Shown here: positions 26,252 through 35,266 of the stretch, piece after piece
How the letters are laid out: the number at the start of each line of letters is the position of its first letter
Position numbering within the stretch: position 1 is the first letter of the stretch
Origin: Acetobacter nitrogenifigens DSM 23921 = NBRC 105050
Lineage (GTDB): Bacteria > Pseudomonadota > Alphaproteobacteria > Acetobacterales > Acetobacteraceae
Direction: 5' to 3'
Length of the DNA: 64,000 bases
Assembly: GCF_000429165.1 (NCBI RefSeq)
Contig: NZ_AUBI01000003.1
Span: 310,001-374,000, forward strand
Program-made: the position numbers and the translations under genes
The notes under the pieces: model-generated
Seen by the model: the letters and a program-made list of their open reading frames with translations, nothing else
The model's database searches: none
What the model was told of the DNA's origin: nothing

Positions 26252-27349
26252 TCATTCCGACGACGGGATATGGTCTTCGTAATCCGCCCAATGAGCGAGA
26301 AGTGCAGCGATGACTGGCGCTCCGGCGCGCTCGTTATTATCGAACGCTACTGTTTGCCCCGGTCCTTCGTCGCCCATGGACTTCGCCGCGTTTTTCCCCG
26401 GCGGCGGCATGTCGAAGTTGCTGCCCGAGCGCAGCACCATGATCCGGCGCGCGTCGAGATAGCCGCGATCGGCCAGCAACCTCATTTCGATCTGGTTTGT
26501 CTGGCTCTCTTCATTCGTCATGACGAAAACGCCCTTGCCGTGCGTCCAGAGAGAAACCCAGCGTTCGGCCCAGCGGTTGCGTGACTGACCATGCCAGTAG
26601 CGCAGGGCCCCAAGCGTTTCGCCCATCAGCACGAAGGGCGGTCTCTGCGCGTTCGGAAAACCTTTCCATGCGGCGCGGCGTCGGGCGATTTCCGGGTCGT
26701 CCGACAAGCTTGCCGTGCGGCTTATGGCGTAAGCCCACTGCGCCAGACCGGCGTTTAGCGGATAAGCCTTGCTGAGTTCGTCCATGTCCGTGACCGAGCC
26801 ATAATGATTGGCGTCCGACGGCAATGTGTCGGGCTTGTCGGCGCCGATGGCGTAGAGGCCGTAAGGCCAGCCCTTCGGAATGTCGCGGTCGTCGATTTCG
26901 CGGAGGGCGTCGCCGTCCACCACCCAGCGCGCCCATGCAACACTGCCGACGGAAGCGACGCTCGGATCGACGCCGGAAATGCCGGTAAATATCCAGTAGC
27001 TGTGGTGCAGGTCGAAATGTGGGTCCAGCGCCAACGCCATCAGGTCGGTTGCGCCATGGCGCAGCACAAGGCCGTAGACCCCTTCCTTGTTCCGCCGAAG
27101 TATCGCGTCCGGCACGCCGCGGACCGGCACGACTTCGTCCAGATGCTCGCGCTCCACCCAGTCCTGATATTCGCCCGGCGCGTCGCCAGAATCCGCGCCA
27201 TTCTCCCACCCCGCTACGACGATGACCTTCGGGGCGGAGGCGACAATCCGGGCTGCGGGAGTGCTCGTCGACTCACTGGATGCGCAGGCAGTTAATGCGA
27301 GGGCGGAAACAAGGGCGAGAAAGGTTGCGCTGCGGGTAGAAATTTTCAT
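26252..27349 (-). CDS. NUP-family (purine nucleoside permease-like) lipoprotein
   Basis: A 365-residue protein with a lipoprotein signal (ATFLALVSALALTACASS, Cys at residue 21). The body matches the NUP family named after the Candida purine nucleoside permease: KVIVVAGWENGADSGDAPGEYQDWVE, HSYWIFTGISGVDP, WARWVVDGDALREID. There are no transmembrane helices after the signal, so it cannot itself be a channel; a membrane-anchored periplasmic nucleoside-binding or phosphorylase-like role is more likely (inference). The ATG at 27349 is chosen because it starts the signal peptide. Confidence 0.78.
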   Translation of the reverse strand: MKISTRSATFLALVSALALTACASSESTSTPAARIVASAPKVIVVAGWENGADSGDAPGEYQDWVEREHLDEVVPVRGVPDAILRRNKEGVYGLVLRHGATDLMALALDPHFDLHHSYWIFTGISGVDPSVASVGSVAWARWVVDGDALREIDDRDIPKGWPYGLYAIGADKPDTLPSDANHYGSVTDMDELSKAYPLNAGLAQWAYAISRTASLSDDPEIARRRAAWKGFPNAQRPPFVLMGETLGALRYWHGQSRNRWAERWVSLWTHGKGVFVMTNEESQTNQIEMRLLADRGYLDARRIMVLRSGSNFDMPPPGKNAAKSMGDEGPGQTVAFDNNERAGAPVIAALLAHWADYEDHIPSSE

Positions 27350-27544
27350 GGAAGCACCCCGTGTATGGTCCAGAATTGAAATCTTAAAAAAGCACGAGAG
27401 TGCGGCCCCGGCGCCTTTTGTCCCTCGCAGTTCAGCACAGTTTCCCGCATATGGTGAAAATAACTTCGCGTTGGAAAACATCGCGCGAAACGCGTCGTCA
27501 GTTCAGGGCGCTGACATTACTGCTGCGATGGAGCGCAGGCGATA

Positions 27545-28984
27545 TCAGGCACCTTTTCGATCAGGTCTGATCGCAGTCCACTCTGCCACCCGCTCGTATG
27601 CGCGCCCGATGCGAAGCAGGTCGAGGTCGTGGTGATACGGCGCCACAAGTTGCAGCCCCATCGGCAGATTGCGGGCGCCGCCGAACCCCGCCGGTACGGC
27701 GAGCGCCGGGCAACCGCTGAGGGAGACGGCGAATGTGACCTCCATCCAGCGATGATAGGTGTCCATCGCTACGCCTGCGATCGCCTCTGGCCACATCTTT
27801 TCGAGGGAGTACGGAAAAAGCTGCGCTGTCGGCAGAGCGAGAACGTCGAAACGTTCGAACAGGGAGGCGAAAGCGCGATAGAGTTTCGTGCGCGCCACGC
27901 CAGCCTCGTGGATGTCCCGTCCGGTCTGCCTGATGCTGCCTTCGATCTCCCAGACGACATGCGGCGCGAGTAGCTTGCGCTTCGATGGATCGTCGTAGAG
28001 TGGGCGAACTGCGTTGCCGACGCCCCAATGCCGCAACGCGAGCCATGTGTTCCAGATCTCCGGCTCGGAGAGGGGAAAGTCGACTTCCTCCACGCGCGCG
28101 CCGGTCGTCTCAAACGCCGCGAGCGCATGGCGGCAGACATCGAGGACGCCATCCTCCATGGGCAACGATCCGCCCATGTCGCCAAGCCAACCGACCTTCA
28201 GGTCCCGACAATCCCGTTCGCCCGGGTGCGCGAAAGCGGCAGGATCGTCGCGCAGGGATAAAGGGTGGCGAGGATCGTAACCCGCCTGCACAGACAGAAG
28301 TAGGGCAAGATCGTCGATCGTGCGCGCCATCGGTCCTTCGTAACCGAGCTGGCTGAAAAAAACGTCCTCGCCGGGATCCTTGGGCACGCGCCCGGATGTC
28401 GGACGGAAACCAAAGACATTGTTCCACCCGGCAGGATTGCGTAACGATCCGCCAAAGTCGCTGCCATCGGCCAGAGGCGTCATGCGCGTCGCCAGCGCCA
28501 CGGCAGCGCCGCCGCTGCTGCCGCCCGCCGAACGGTCGAGGTCGTACGGATTGCGCGTTGCGCCGAACACGGGGTTGACGGTGTTGGAGCCGAAGCCGAA
28601 CTCCGGCGCGTTCGTCTTGCCGATAATGATGGCTCCTGCCTCCCGCACTCTGGAAACCGCTAGGCCGTCTTTCTGCGCCATAGTTCCGGCGAAAAGCGGC
28701 GATCCCATACTTGTTGGGAAACCACGCGCTGGCGAAAGATCCTTGATCGCGTGAGGGAATCCGTGTAGCGGGCCGGCGAACTCTCCGCGCGCCGCCAGTT
28801 CGTCCTGTGCTGCGGCTTCGGCAAGCAGCGCGCCTTCGTCAGCGAGAGACACGATCGCGTTGCAGGAAGGATTTTCGGCGGCGATCTGGTTCAGATGCGC
28901 GCGCATGACCTCCTGCGCGGAGACGGAGCGCGCGTGGATGGCGTCTTTCAGCGCGCAGGCGGTCATATCGGTGATCGCGGTCAT
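27545..28984 (-). CDS. Amidase (amidase-signature family)
   Basis: A 479-residue amidase-signature enzyme. The Ser-cisSer-Lys triad is visible: Lys in FPHAIKDLSPARG, and the serines in DLDRSAGGSSGGAAVALA and DGSDFGGSLRNPAG. This family hydrolyses amides such as indoleacetamide, nicotinamide or peptide amides; the substrate cannot be told from sequence. GGGGAAAGAG precedes the ATG at 28984. It lies downstream of an M20 amidohydrolase and an MFS transporter on the same strand, suggesting use of an amide compound. Confidence 0.88.
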   Translation of the reverse strand: MTAITDMTACALKDAIHARSVSAQEVMRAHLNQIAAENPSCNAIVSLADEGALLAEAAAQDELAARGEFAGPLHGFPHAIKDLSPARGFPTSMGSPLFAGTMAQKDGLAVSRVREAGAIIIGKTNAPEFGFGSNTVNPVFGATRNPYDLDRSAGGSSGGAAVALATRMTPLADGSDFGGSLRNPAGWNNVFGFRPTSGRVPKDPGEDVFFSQLGYEGPMARTIDDLALLLSVQAGYDPRHPLSLRDDPAAFAHPGERDCRDLKVGWLGDMGGSLPMEDGVLDVCRHALAAFETTGARVEEVDFPLSEPEIWNTWLALRHWGVGNAVRPLYDDPSKRKLLAPHVVWEIEGSIRQTGRDIHEAGVARTKLYRAFASLFERFDVLALPTAQLFPYSLEKMWPEAIAGVAMDTYHRWMEVTFAVSLSGCPALAVPAGFGGARNLPMGLQLVAPYHHDLDLLRIGRAYERVAEWTAIRPDRKGA

Positions 28985-29129
28985 GGTCGCTCTTTCCCCT
29001 TGCGGATGGGTGGTTTCGTGGTTTTCAATTGACACGAAATAAAATTTTGGAAGTGTGTGCGATTTTTAATATATTTCTGGAACCTGTCGCCGCGTTCACG
29101 ATGTGACGTGAACGGGCGAGGGGCGTGCG

Positions 29130-30557
29130 TCAGGCCGCCTGATCCGGGGCCTGTCGCACCGGCGGCTGCACGTCGGCCGGGATCGGGCTGATATACGGCT
29201 GGACGCGCAGACGGTCGGCGTGGTCCGCTTTCGCCCGGGTGAGCAGCGTTTCGTCCGTCAAGAGATCGATCGCGGTCATGGCCATGACTTTCGCGACATG
29301 GATCATGCCCTTGTGCGCGACCGAGGATTTGCCCTGCGCCGTCATCTGCCACGAGTGCAACTGTGTGCCGACGGCGCATGTGGCGCCCAGCGCCTGTACG
29401 GTTGGCACTGTCCAGCTTACGTCGCCGACATCGGTGGAGCCCAGAGACATCCTTGTTGTCGCGAGCGGCAGGATTGACGCGCATAACGGCTCATCCGGAG
29501 CCGGAGGGAGGCCTACCGCGCGGAAGGCTGACAGGATGTCTTCGCGCGGAAATGTCTTCTGCATTTCAAGAGCGAAGGCGCGGTCCGCGTCGTCGAACGG
29601 CGGCGGCCCGAGCCGTTCGAGGTTTGCGTGCATAGCGCGCTCAAGGGGCGGGCAGGGAAGAAGGTTCGCCATGCCGCTAATGATCTCCGCCGAAACCGAA
29701 GTTTCCGTCATCATGGCGGCGCCGTCGGCGACTTTACGCACTCTGTCGGCCAGAGCCATCATGTCGCCGAGTTCGAGTGCGCGAACCGTGTAGCGAATGA
29801 CCACTTTCGATTGCACGACATTAGGCGCCACGCCGCCTGCGTCGAGGTAGGCATAATGAATGCGCGAGGTCGGCAGCATGTGTTCGCGCAGGTAATTGAC
29901 GCCGACGTTCAATAACTCGGCGGCGTCCAGGGCGGAGCGGCCGAGATGCGGCGCGGCGGCGGCGTGCGCCGCCTTGCCGGTGAACGTAAAATCTATGCGT
30001 ATGTTGGCGAGAGAGTTTGGCGGAAACACACCCGCGAAGCAGAGCGGATGCCAAGAAACGGCGGCGTCCACGCCATCGAAAACGCCAGCCCGCACCATGA
30101 AGCTTTTTCCGGCGCCACCTTCCTCGGCCGGACATCCGTAATAACGGACGCGGCCCGGAACATTGTTGGCCGCCAGCCAGGATTTGACCGCCGTGGCCGC
30201 CAGAAGCGCCGCCGAGCCGAGCAGATTGTGGCCGCAGGCATGACCGTTGCCGCTGCCGGGAAGCGGTGCGTGCTCGGTGACGCCCGCGGCGTTGCTCAGG
30301 TTCGGCAGGGCGTCGAACTCTCCAAGAAACGCGATGATCGGACCGCCTTCCCCAGCCTCGCCCATGACGGCAGTGGGCAGACCGGCGACGTCGCGGGTGA
30401 CGGCGAACCCTTCGTTTTCCAGCGCGCTGGCGTGCAGCGCGCATGATTTGAATTCGCCGAAATTAAGTTCCGGGACTTCCCAGACATCGTCACTCAGCGC
30501 GACCAGAGGCGCTGCATGAGCGTCGACGAGATCCCATATCTGGTCGGAATTTTTCAT
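29130..30557 (-). CDS. M20-family amidohydrolase, AbgB-like
   Basis: A 475-residue zinc-dependent amidohydrolase resembling AbgB, the p-aminobenzoyl-glutamate hydrolase subunit. Metal-site regions seen are FLGEFDALPNLSNAAG, GHACGHNLLG, PAEEGGAGKS and SWHPLCFAG; the dimerisation insert with TGKAAHAAAAPHLGRSALDA follows. The ATG at 30557 has GGAG upstream and an upstream TTG is rejected. No AbgA partner gene is nearby. Clustered with an amidase and an MFS transporter. Confidence 0.88.
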   Translation of the reverse strand: MKNSDQIWDLVDAHAAPLVALSDDVWEVPELNFGEFKSCALHASALENEGFAVTRDVAGLPTAVMGEAGEGGPIIAFLGEFDALPNLSNAAGVTEHAPLPGSGNGHACGHNLLGSAALLAATAVKSWLAANNVPGRVRYYGCPAEEGGAGKSFMVRAGVFDGVDAAVSWHPLCFAGVFPPNSLANIRIDFTFTGKAAHAAAAPHLGRSALDAAELLNVGVNYLREHMLPTSRIHYAYLDAGGVAPNVVQSKVVIRYTVRALELGDMMALADRVRKVADGAAMMTETSVSAEIISGMANLLPCPPLERAMHANLERLGPPPFDDADRAFALEMQKTFPREDILSAFRAVGLPPAPDEPLCASILPLATTRMSLGSTDVGDVSWTVPTVQALGATCAVGTQLHSWQMTAQGKSSVAHKGMIHVAKVMAMTAIDLLTDETLLTRAKADHADRLRVQPYISPIPADVQPPVRQAPDQAA

Positions 30558-30594
30558 GACGATCTCCAATATGTGTTCAGAAGATTTCGGGTGG

Positions 30595-31920
30595 TCATTC
30601 AGCCATCAACGCCCGCGCGATCTCTTCTGGATTCACATGCTCGACATTGCGCCGCGCTAGGGTGTGAAGACGAAGATAAACGAGGAGACCGGCGGGTAGG
30701 ACGAAGGCCATCATGTATGCAGGCGTCATCGGGTCATGGGTTTTGGCGATCAGCCAGGCCGTGGCGGGTTGCGTCATGCCGCCGAATGTCGAGACGGCCA
30801 GTGCGTAGATAACTCCAAACAGGGACGAACGGGCTCCCGTGGGCAGCGCATCGAGCATCGCCTGCCAAAGTCCGACGGCGGTAATGCTCGACAGCAGGAA
30901 CATCGTGACATTAAGGGCAAGTTGGCTGCCCAGTCCCGGCACATGAATGGCGTAATAATATAGCGGCACGCTGAGAACAGCGTTGAGCAGGCCTACGGAA
31001 ACAACGATCGCTCGGGCGTCTGACTGGCGCGTGGCGATCCTGATGCCGATCAGAATGCCGACGAGTCCGGCGGTCAGCCCCGCGACCATGCCCATCATGC
31101 TGATGGAGGGCGACAGGCCGAGAACCGTCACGGCGTAGCTGACGCCGAAATTGCGCAGATACGTCGAAATCGTGCCGCACATGATCCCGATGAAAACGAA
31201 GAACACCGCCTGACGTAGAGCTGCTTTTTCGTGCGGTGTCGAAGCGGAGAGAGGAACCTGACGATCAAGGACTTGTGCGCCCTCATCTGAGAAGGCCAGA
31301 CGCCGGAGCACCAATCCGACCGGCACGATGAGAAGGCCGAGAACGAACGGAACGCGCCATCCCCAGCTATAGAGCGCGTCGTGAGACAGCAGCTCCGAAA
31401 GCGCCAGACCAATGACCACGGCCACCAGAGAACCGAGCAACTGCGTCATATATTGCAGAGAACCGAGCATGCCCCCCATTCGCTCGGGTGCGGCGTCGAA
31501 GATCAGGGCGGTCGCAGGGCCGACTTCCCCGCCGTCGGAAAAGCCTTGCAACATGCGCGCAACGACAATCAACAGCGGCGCCAGCAGCCCGATAGAGGCC
31601 GCAGGGGGCGTGGCGGCCAGCAGCAGAGAGCCTATGGCCATCAGCAGGAAGGTGACCATCAACGAAGCCTTGCGCCCCTCACGGCGGGAGTAACGCTCCA
31701 TCACGAAGGCGCCCACCGGGCGCAGTACGAAGCCGACCGCGAACGTCATCAGCGCGTAGAACAACTGCATGAGCCAGTTTTCGCCCGGAAAGAACGCACG
31801 GGCGATCATGGGCGCGAAGAAGGCGAACGCCATAAAATTATAGAATTCGAGAAAATTTCCGATGCAGGCGGCTGTGATGACCAGCGTGCTCCGCGCTTTC
31901 GTCGGTCTAGAGTGCGTCAT
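30595..31920 (-). CDS. MFS transporter, metabolite:H+ symporter type
   Basis: A 441-residue protein with 12 predicted transmembrane helices. The N-terminus (ACIGNFLEFYNFMAFAFFAP), FVLRPVGAFVMERYSRREGRK in the first cytoplasmic loop and ARMLQGFSDGGEVG match the MHS branch (citrate/alpha-ketoglutarate/shikimate-like). It probably imports an organic acid or amide used by the two downstream hydrolases; the substrate is inferred from context only. Confidence 0.87.
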   Translation of the reverse strand: MTHSRPTKARSTLVITAACIGNFLEFYNFMAFAFFAPMIARAFFPGENWLMQLFYALMTFAVGFVLRPVGAFVMERYSRREGRKASLMVTFLLMAIGSLLLAATPPAASIGLLAPLLIVVARMLQGFSDGGEVGPATALIFDAAPERMGGMLGSLQYMTQLLGSLVAVVIGLALSELLSHDALYSWGWRVPFVLGLLIVPVGLVLRRLAFSDEGAQVLDRQVPLSASTPHEKAALRQAVFFVFIGIMCGTISTYLRNFGVSYAVTVLGLSPSISMMGMVAGLTAGLVGILIGIRIATRQSDARAIVVSVGLLNAVLSVPLYYYAIHVPGLGSQLALNVTMFLLSSITAVGLWQAMLDALPTGARSSLFGVIYALAVSTFGGMTQPATAWLIAKTHDPMTPAYMMAFVLPAGLLVYLRLHTLARRNVEHVNPEEIARALMAE

Positions 31921-32074
31921 GCCCGTTCCGATTCAGGGTGTGCGCCCGCCAGCCCGTCAAGGACCCGACGAATCCCGCGCAGTATGAACAGTTCGACGGA
32001 GCGGATGCAATCGGGAGCGAAACGTTTGGCGTCGGTTGATCACGATGCTGGCCACTACGTCGTGTGAAAGAAGC

Positions 32075-33019
32075 TTACAGCGAACCGAAATCCACGTTTC
32101 CGCCGGACAGGATAATCCCTACCCGCTTGCCCGCAACGGGAACGACGCCTTCCAGAACGGCTGCGGCGGCGAGGCAGCCGGTAGGCTCCACGACCAGCTT
32201 CATACGGGTGGCGAGCGTACGCATCGTGCTGCGCAACTGCTCGTCAGTCGCGGTCTCGATCGCCGTCACGCGCTCGCGGATGATTCTGAAGGTCAGCTGC
32301 CCGAGCGCCGTTGTCTGGGCTCCGTCGGCGATCGTAGCCGGAACGGGGATCGAGATGATCCGGCCAGCTGCGAATGACCGCTTGCCGTCGTCGCCAGCTT
32401 CCGGCTCGACCCCTATGACTCGGCAATCGGGCGAGAGCAGCGACGCGGCGAGCGCGGTTCCGGCCAACAACCCGCCGCCACCCAGCGGGGCCAGGAGCAG
32501 GTCGAGCGGCCCCGTTTCTTCAAGCAGTTCCAGCGCTGCGGTGCCCTGTCCGGCGATGATGTCCGGATGATCGAAAGGGGGAATCAGCGTCAGCCCGCGT
32601 TCGTCCGCCAGCCGCGCGCCGATCGCCTGCCGATCCTCGGCGTAACGGTCATAAAGGACGATCTCGGCCCCATAACCTCGCGTCGCTTCCAGCTTGATGG
32701 CGGGGGCGTCCTTCGGCATCACGATCACCGCTGGGACATCGGCGCAGCGTGCTGCCAGTGCGATGGCCTGTGCGTGGTTGCCGGACGAGAACGCGACGAC
32801 GCCCAGACGGCGCTGTTCGGGCGTCAGTCGCGCGATGGCGTTCGCTGCGCCGCGAAACTTGAAAGCGCCTGTCCGCTGGAAAGTCTCGGCCTTGAAAAAC
32901 AACGTCGCCCCGACGCGGTCATCAAGCGTGCGGGAGCGAAGGACGGGCGTTCGGTGGGCAAGGCCCTTAATGCGCGCGGCGGCGGCGCGGACGTCTTCGG
33001 CTACAGGCGCGTCGCTCAT
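32075..33019 (-). CDS. Threonine/serine dehydratase-like PLP enzyme
   Basis: A 314-residue fold-type II PLP enzyme. The PLP lysine lies in GAFKFRGAANA, the substrate loop is FSSGNHAQAIALAA, and the phosphate-binding glycine loop is APLGGGGLLAGTAL. The length and the absence of an ACT regulatory domain fit a catabolic threonine dehydratase, serine racemase or threo-3-hydroxyaspartate ammonia-lyase; these cannot be separated by eye. Confidence 0.85.
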   Translation of the reverse strand: MSDAPVAEDVRAAAARIKGLAHRTPVLRSRTLDDRVGATLFFKAETFQRTGAFKFRGAANAIARLTPEQRRLGVVAFSSGNHAQAIALAARCADVPAVIVMPKDAPAIKLEATRGYGAEIVLYDRYAEDRQAIGARLADERGLTLIPPFDHPDIIAGQGTAALELLEETGPLDLLLAPLGGGGLLAGTALAASLLSPDCRVIGVEPEAGDDGKRSFAAGRIISIPVPATIADGAQTTALGQLTFRIIRERVTAIETATDEQLRSTMRTLATRMKLVVEPTGCLAAAAVLEGVVPVAGKRVGIILSGGNVDFGSL

Positions 33020-33076
33020 GAAAAAGCCTCGTCATAGAGTGGTCGGACGCTCCGCATTTCCACCAGCGTTAAAGGG

Positions 33077-33235
33077 TCAGGGTCCCTGTTTCACGCTTTG
33101 CAGGCCGTCCCTGTAGCCAAGGGCTTCCCACTGCTGCTTCTGCGTCAGGTGCTTCTTCGGATTGTCTCCGCCGCCGAACAACGAACACCCGGACAGGACC
33201 ATCGCGCCGAGCGCCAGAATGAGGACACGCTTCAT
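33077..33235 (-). CDS. Small lipoprotein
   Basis: A 52-residue protein with a clear lipobox (MKRVLILALGAMVLSGC), followed by a short hydrophilic tail (KKHLTQKQQWEALGYRDGL). Function unknown. It sits downstream of mlaF on the same strand, so it could belong to that unit, but it does not resemble MlaA, MlaC or MlaD. Confidence 0.6.
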   Translation of the reverse strand: MKRVLILALGAMVLSGCSLFGGGDNPKKHLTQKQQWEALGYRDGLQSVKQGP

Positions 33236-33354
33236 GATCGGCCAGAAACTCCGCAGGCTGTTTTTTGACGGGACGGGGCAGGTAGCTCCCGCATTTCCAC
33301 GCTGGTTTTGATAGAGTATGGCCGCCTGTCGGGCGACGGCACAAGGGGCGGCGT

Positions 33355-34176
33355 CTAGCGTCGCAACTCCATCGTGATCGGCCCCTCGCGACGGCCATGC
33401 GTGAACTGGTCGACCATCGCGTTGCCGCTGTTCATCAGGCAACTCGCTGCGCCACGCCATACCAGACGGCCCTGGTAGAGCATGGCGGCCTGATCGCCGA
33501 TTCTCTGGGCGGACGCCATGTCATGGGTGATGGCGATGGCTGTTGAGCCCAGCTTCTTGACGCAATCGACGATCAACCCGTCGATGACGGCGCCCATGAT
33601 CGGATCGAGGCCGGTGGTCGGTTCGTCAAAAAACAGGATGTCAGGCCGGTCGGCGATTGCGCGGGCGAGGCCGACGCGCTTCTGCATGCCGCCCGAAAGT
33701 TCGGACGGGTAAAGGGCGCCGACGGACGGATCCAGCCCTACCTGCGTCAGGACCTCGCCTGCTCTTTCGCGCGCCTGCGCGCGGGTCAGGCGGGGATGCT
33801 TGTCGTTATGCTTCTTCGTTTCCGGCGCAAGAAGTCCGAACGCCACGTTCTCCCAGACGGGCAGGCTGTCGAACAGCGCAGCGTTTTGAAAGAGCATGCC
33901 GATCTCGCCGATCAGCTCTTCCCGCTTGCCGCGAGACGCCGTGAGCAAATTCACGCCGTCGATCTCGATCGTTCCTGCATCCGGGGCGATCAGCCCGAGG
34001 ATGCAGCGCAGCAACACGGATTTTCCGCTACCGGAACCGCCGATGACGACGAAGGAAGTTCCTTCTTCGACGTCGAGATCTATTCCGTTCAGGACGTGCT
34101 TGCCGCCGAACGATTTGTGCAGCCCGCGAATACGGATTTTCGGCGTGCGCGCAGAGGGCGTGAATGCGTCGGTCAT
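33355..34176 (-). CDS. mlaF: MlaF-type ABC transporter ATP-binding protein
   Basis: A 273-residue ATPase of the Mce/Mla phospholipid transport system. It has Walker A GGSGSGKSVLLRC, signature LSGGMQKRVGLARA, Walker B DILFFDEPTTGLDP and the switch His in AITHDM. The ATG at 34176 overlaps the mlaE stop (ATGA). MlaF works with MlaE and a periplasmic MlaD to move phospholipids between the two membranes; mlaD is not next to it here. Confidence 0.92.
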   Translation of the reverse strand: MTDAFTPSARTPKIRIRGLHKSFGGKHVLNGIDLDVEEGTSFVVIGGSGSGKSVLLRCILGLIAPDAGTIEIDGVNLLTASRGKREELIGEIGMLFQNAALFDSLPVWENVAFGLLAPETKKHNDKHPRLTRAQARERAGEVLTQVGLDPSVGALYPSELSGGMQKRVGLARAIADRPDILFFDEPTTGLDPIMGAVIDGLIVDCVKKLGSTAIAITHDMASAQRIGDQAAMLYQGRLVWRGAASCLMNSGNAMVDQFTHGRREGPITMELRR

Positions 34177-34958
34177 TGGGCGAAAAACAGGTCGGTTAGC
34201 AGATAGTCGAAGGCGAGGACGAGTATCGACGCCGACACGACCGCCGAGGTGGTGGCGCTGCCGACGCCTTCGGCTCCGCCGCGGCTGGAATAGCCGTAAT
34301 AGCATCCCATAAGGGCGATGATGAAGCCGAACACCGCAGCCTTGACCAGCCCGACCGTGATGTCGATCGGTTTCACAGCGTTGATCGTGGCGGAGATATA
34401 GGCCGCGGGCGCGAAGCCCAGCTTCACGACAGACACTGTAAAGCCGCCGGCGACGCCCAGAATGTCCGCGACCACGACGAGCAGGGGTAGGGAGATCAAT
34501 CCAGCCAACAGACGCGGCGTCACGAGGTATTTCATCGGGCTTGTGCGAAGGGTTGTCAGCGCGTCGATCTGGTCGGTCACGCGCATGGTGCCGATCTGCG
34601 CCGCCATCGCCGCGCCGACGCGTCCGGCGACCATCAATCCCGCCAGCACCGGCCCAAGTTCGCGCGTAACCGAAAGCACGACGATTCCGGCGATAGCGCT
34701 TTGCACGTGGTACTGCGCGAAGCCAGTGTATGACTGCAGCGCGATCACCCCGCCCGCGAACAGCGCCGTCATGGCCACGACGGGCAGCGATAGGTAGCCG
34801 GTGTCCATCAGGGCGCCGCCGAACACGCGCCAGTAGAAGGGCGGCCTTACGGCGTGAAGCAGGCCCTCAACGGCGAACATCGCGAGGGCTCCGGCGCCTC
34901 GCGCTGCTTCCAGCACGTGGCGTCCGATCACGGCGATCAAATCGAGAAGCGCGTTCAT
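34173..34958 (-). CDS. mlaE: MlaE-type ABC transporter permease
   Basis: A 261-residue permease of the MlaE family with about five or six hydrophobic segments. Conserved motifs are FAGGVIALQSYTGF, VTRELGPVLAGLMVAGRVGAAMAAQIGTMRVTDQIDAL (the family core) and GCYYGYSSRGGAEGVG near the C-terminus. It forms the transmembrane part of the lipid transporter with MlaF, to which it is coupled by a 4-base overlap. Confidence 0.93.
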   Translation of the reverse strand: MNALLDLIAVIGRHVLEAARGAGALAMFAVEGLLHAVRPPFYWRVFGGALMDTGYLSLPVVAMTALFAGGVIALQSYTGFAQYHVQSAIAGIVVLSVTRELGPVLAGLMVAGRVGAAMAAQIGTMRVTDQIDALTTLRTSPMKYLVTPRLLAGLISLPLLVVVADILGVAGGFTVSVVKLGFAPAAYISATINAVKPIDITVGLVKAAVFGFIIALMGCYYGYSSRGGAEGVGSATTSAVVSASILVLAFDYLLTDLFFAQ

Positions 34959-35266
34959 GCAGAAGGTTCGGTCCGACCGCGTTGCGAGCGCGTCGAAACG
35001 TGTCCTTGTGGAGCAAGGGATATCAGGTGCATGCTCAAGCCGTAGCCCGAGACCCGGCGCGCGTCAAAGCGCCCCTCCGACCAGTGCGATAAATTTTTTC
35101 GCCGATTGACAGACGGATGTCGTATTTCATCGCCAAAAAAGGGTATCTGCCCGCTTGACCTGTGTGGCCTATACAGGGTCAAGTCGCCTACCGTTAATAA
35201 AACGGTAAACCTCTCTACAGACCGCCTGCACACCTGAAGCGAAGCCGAAATGGCAAGGAGGAACCA
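34959..35266. promoter_or_regulatory. Divergent mlaE/ugd control region with two inverted repeats
   Basis: Two inverted repeats stand before ugd. CTTGACCTGT at 35154-35163 faces ACAGGGTCAAG at 35173-35183 (one bulge). TACCGTT at 35189-35195 faces AACGGTA at 35201-35207 around AATAA. They may be operators or leader hairpins of ugd. I cannot place a confident -35/-10 pair. Confidence 0.4.
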
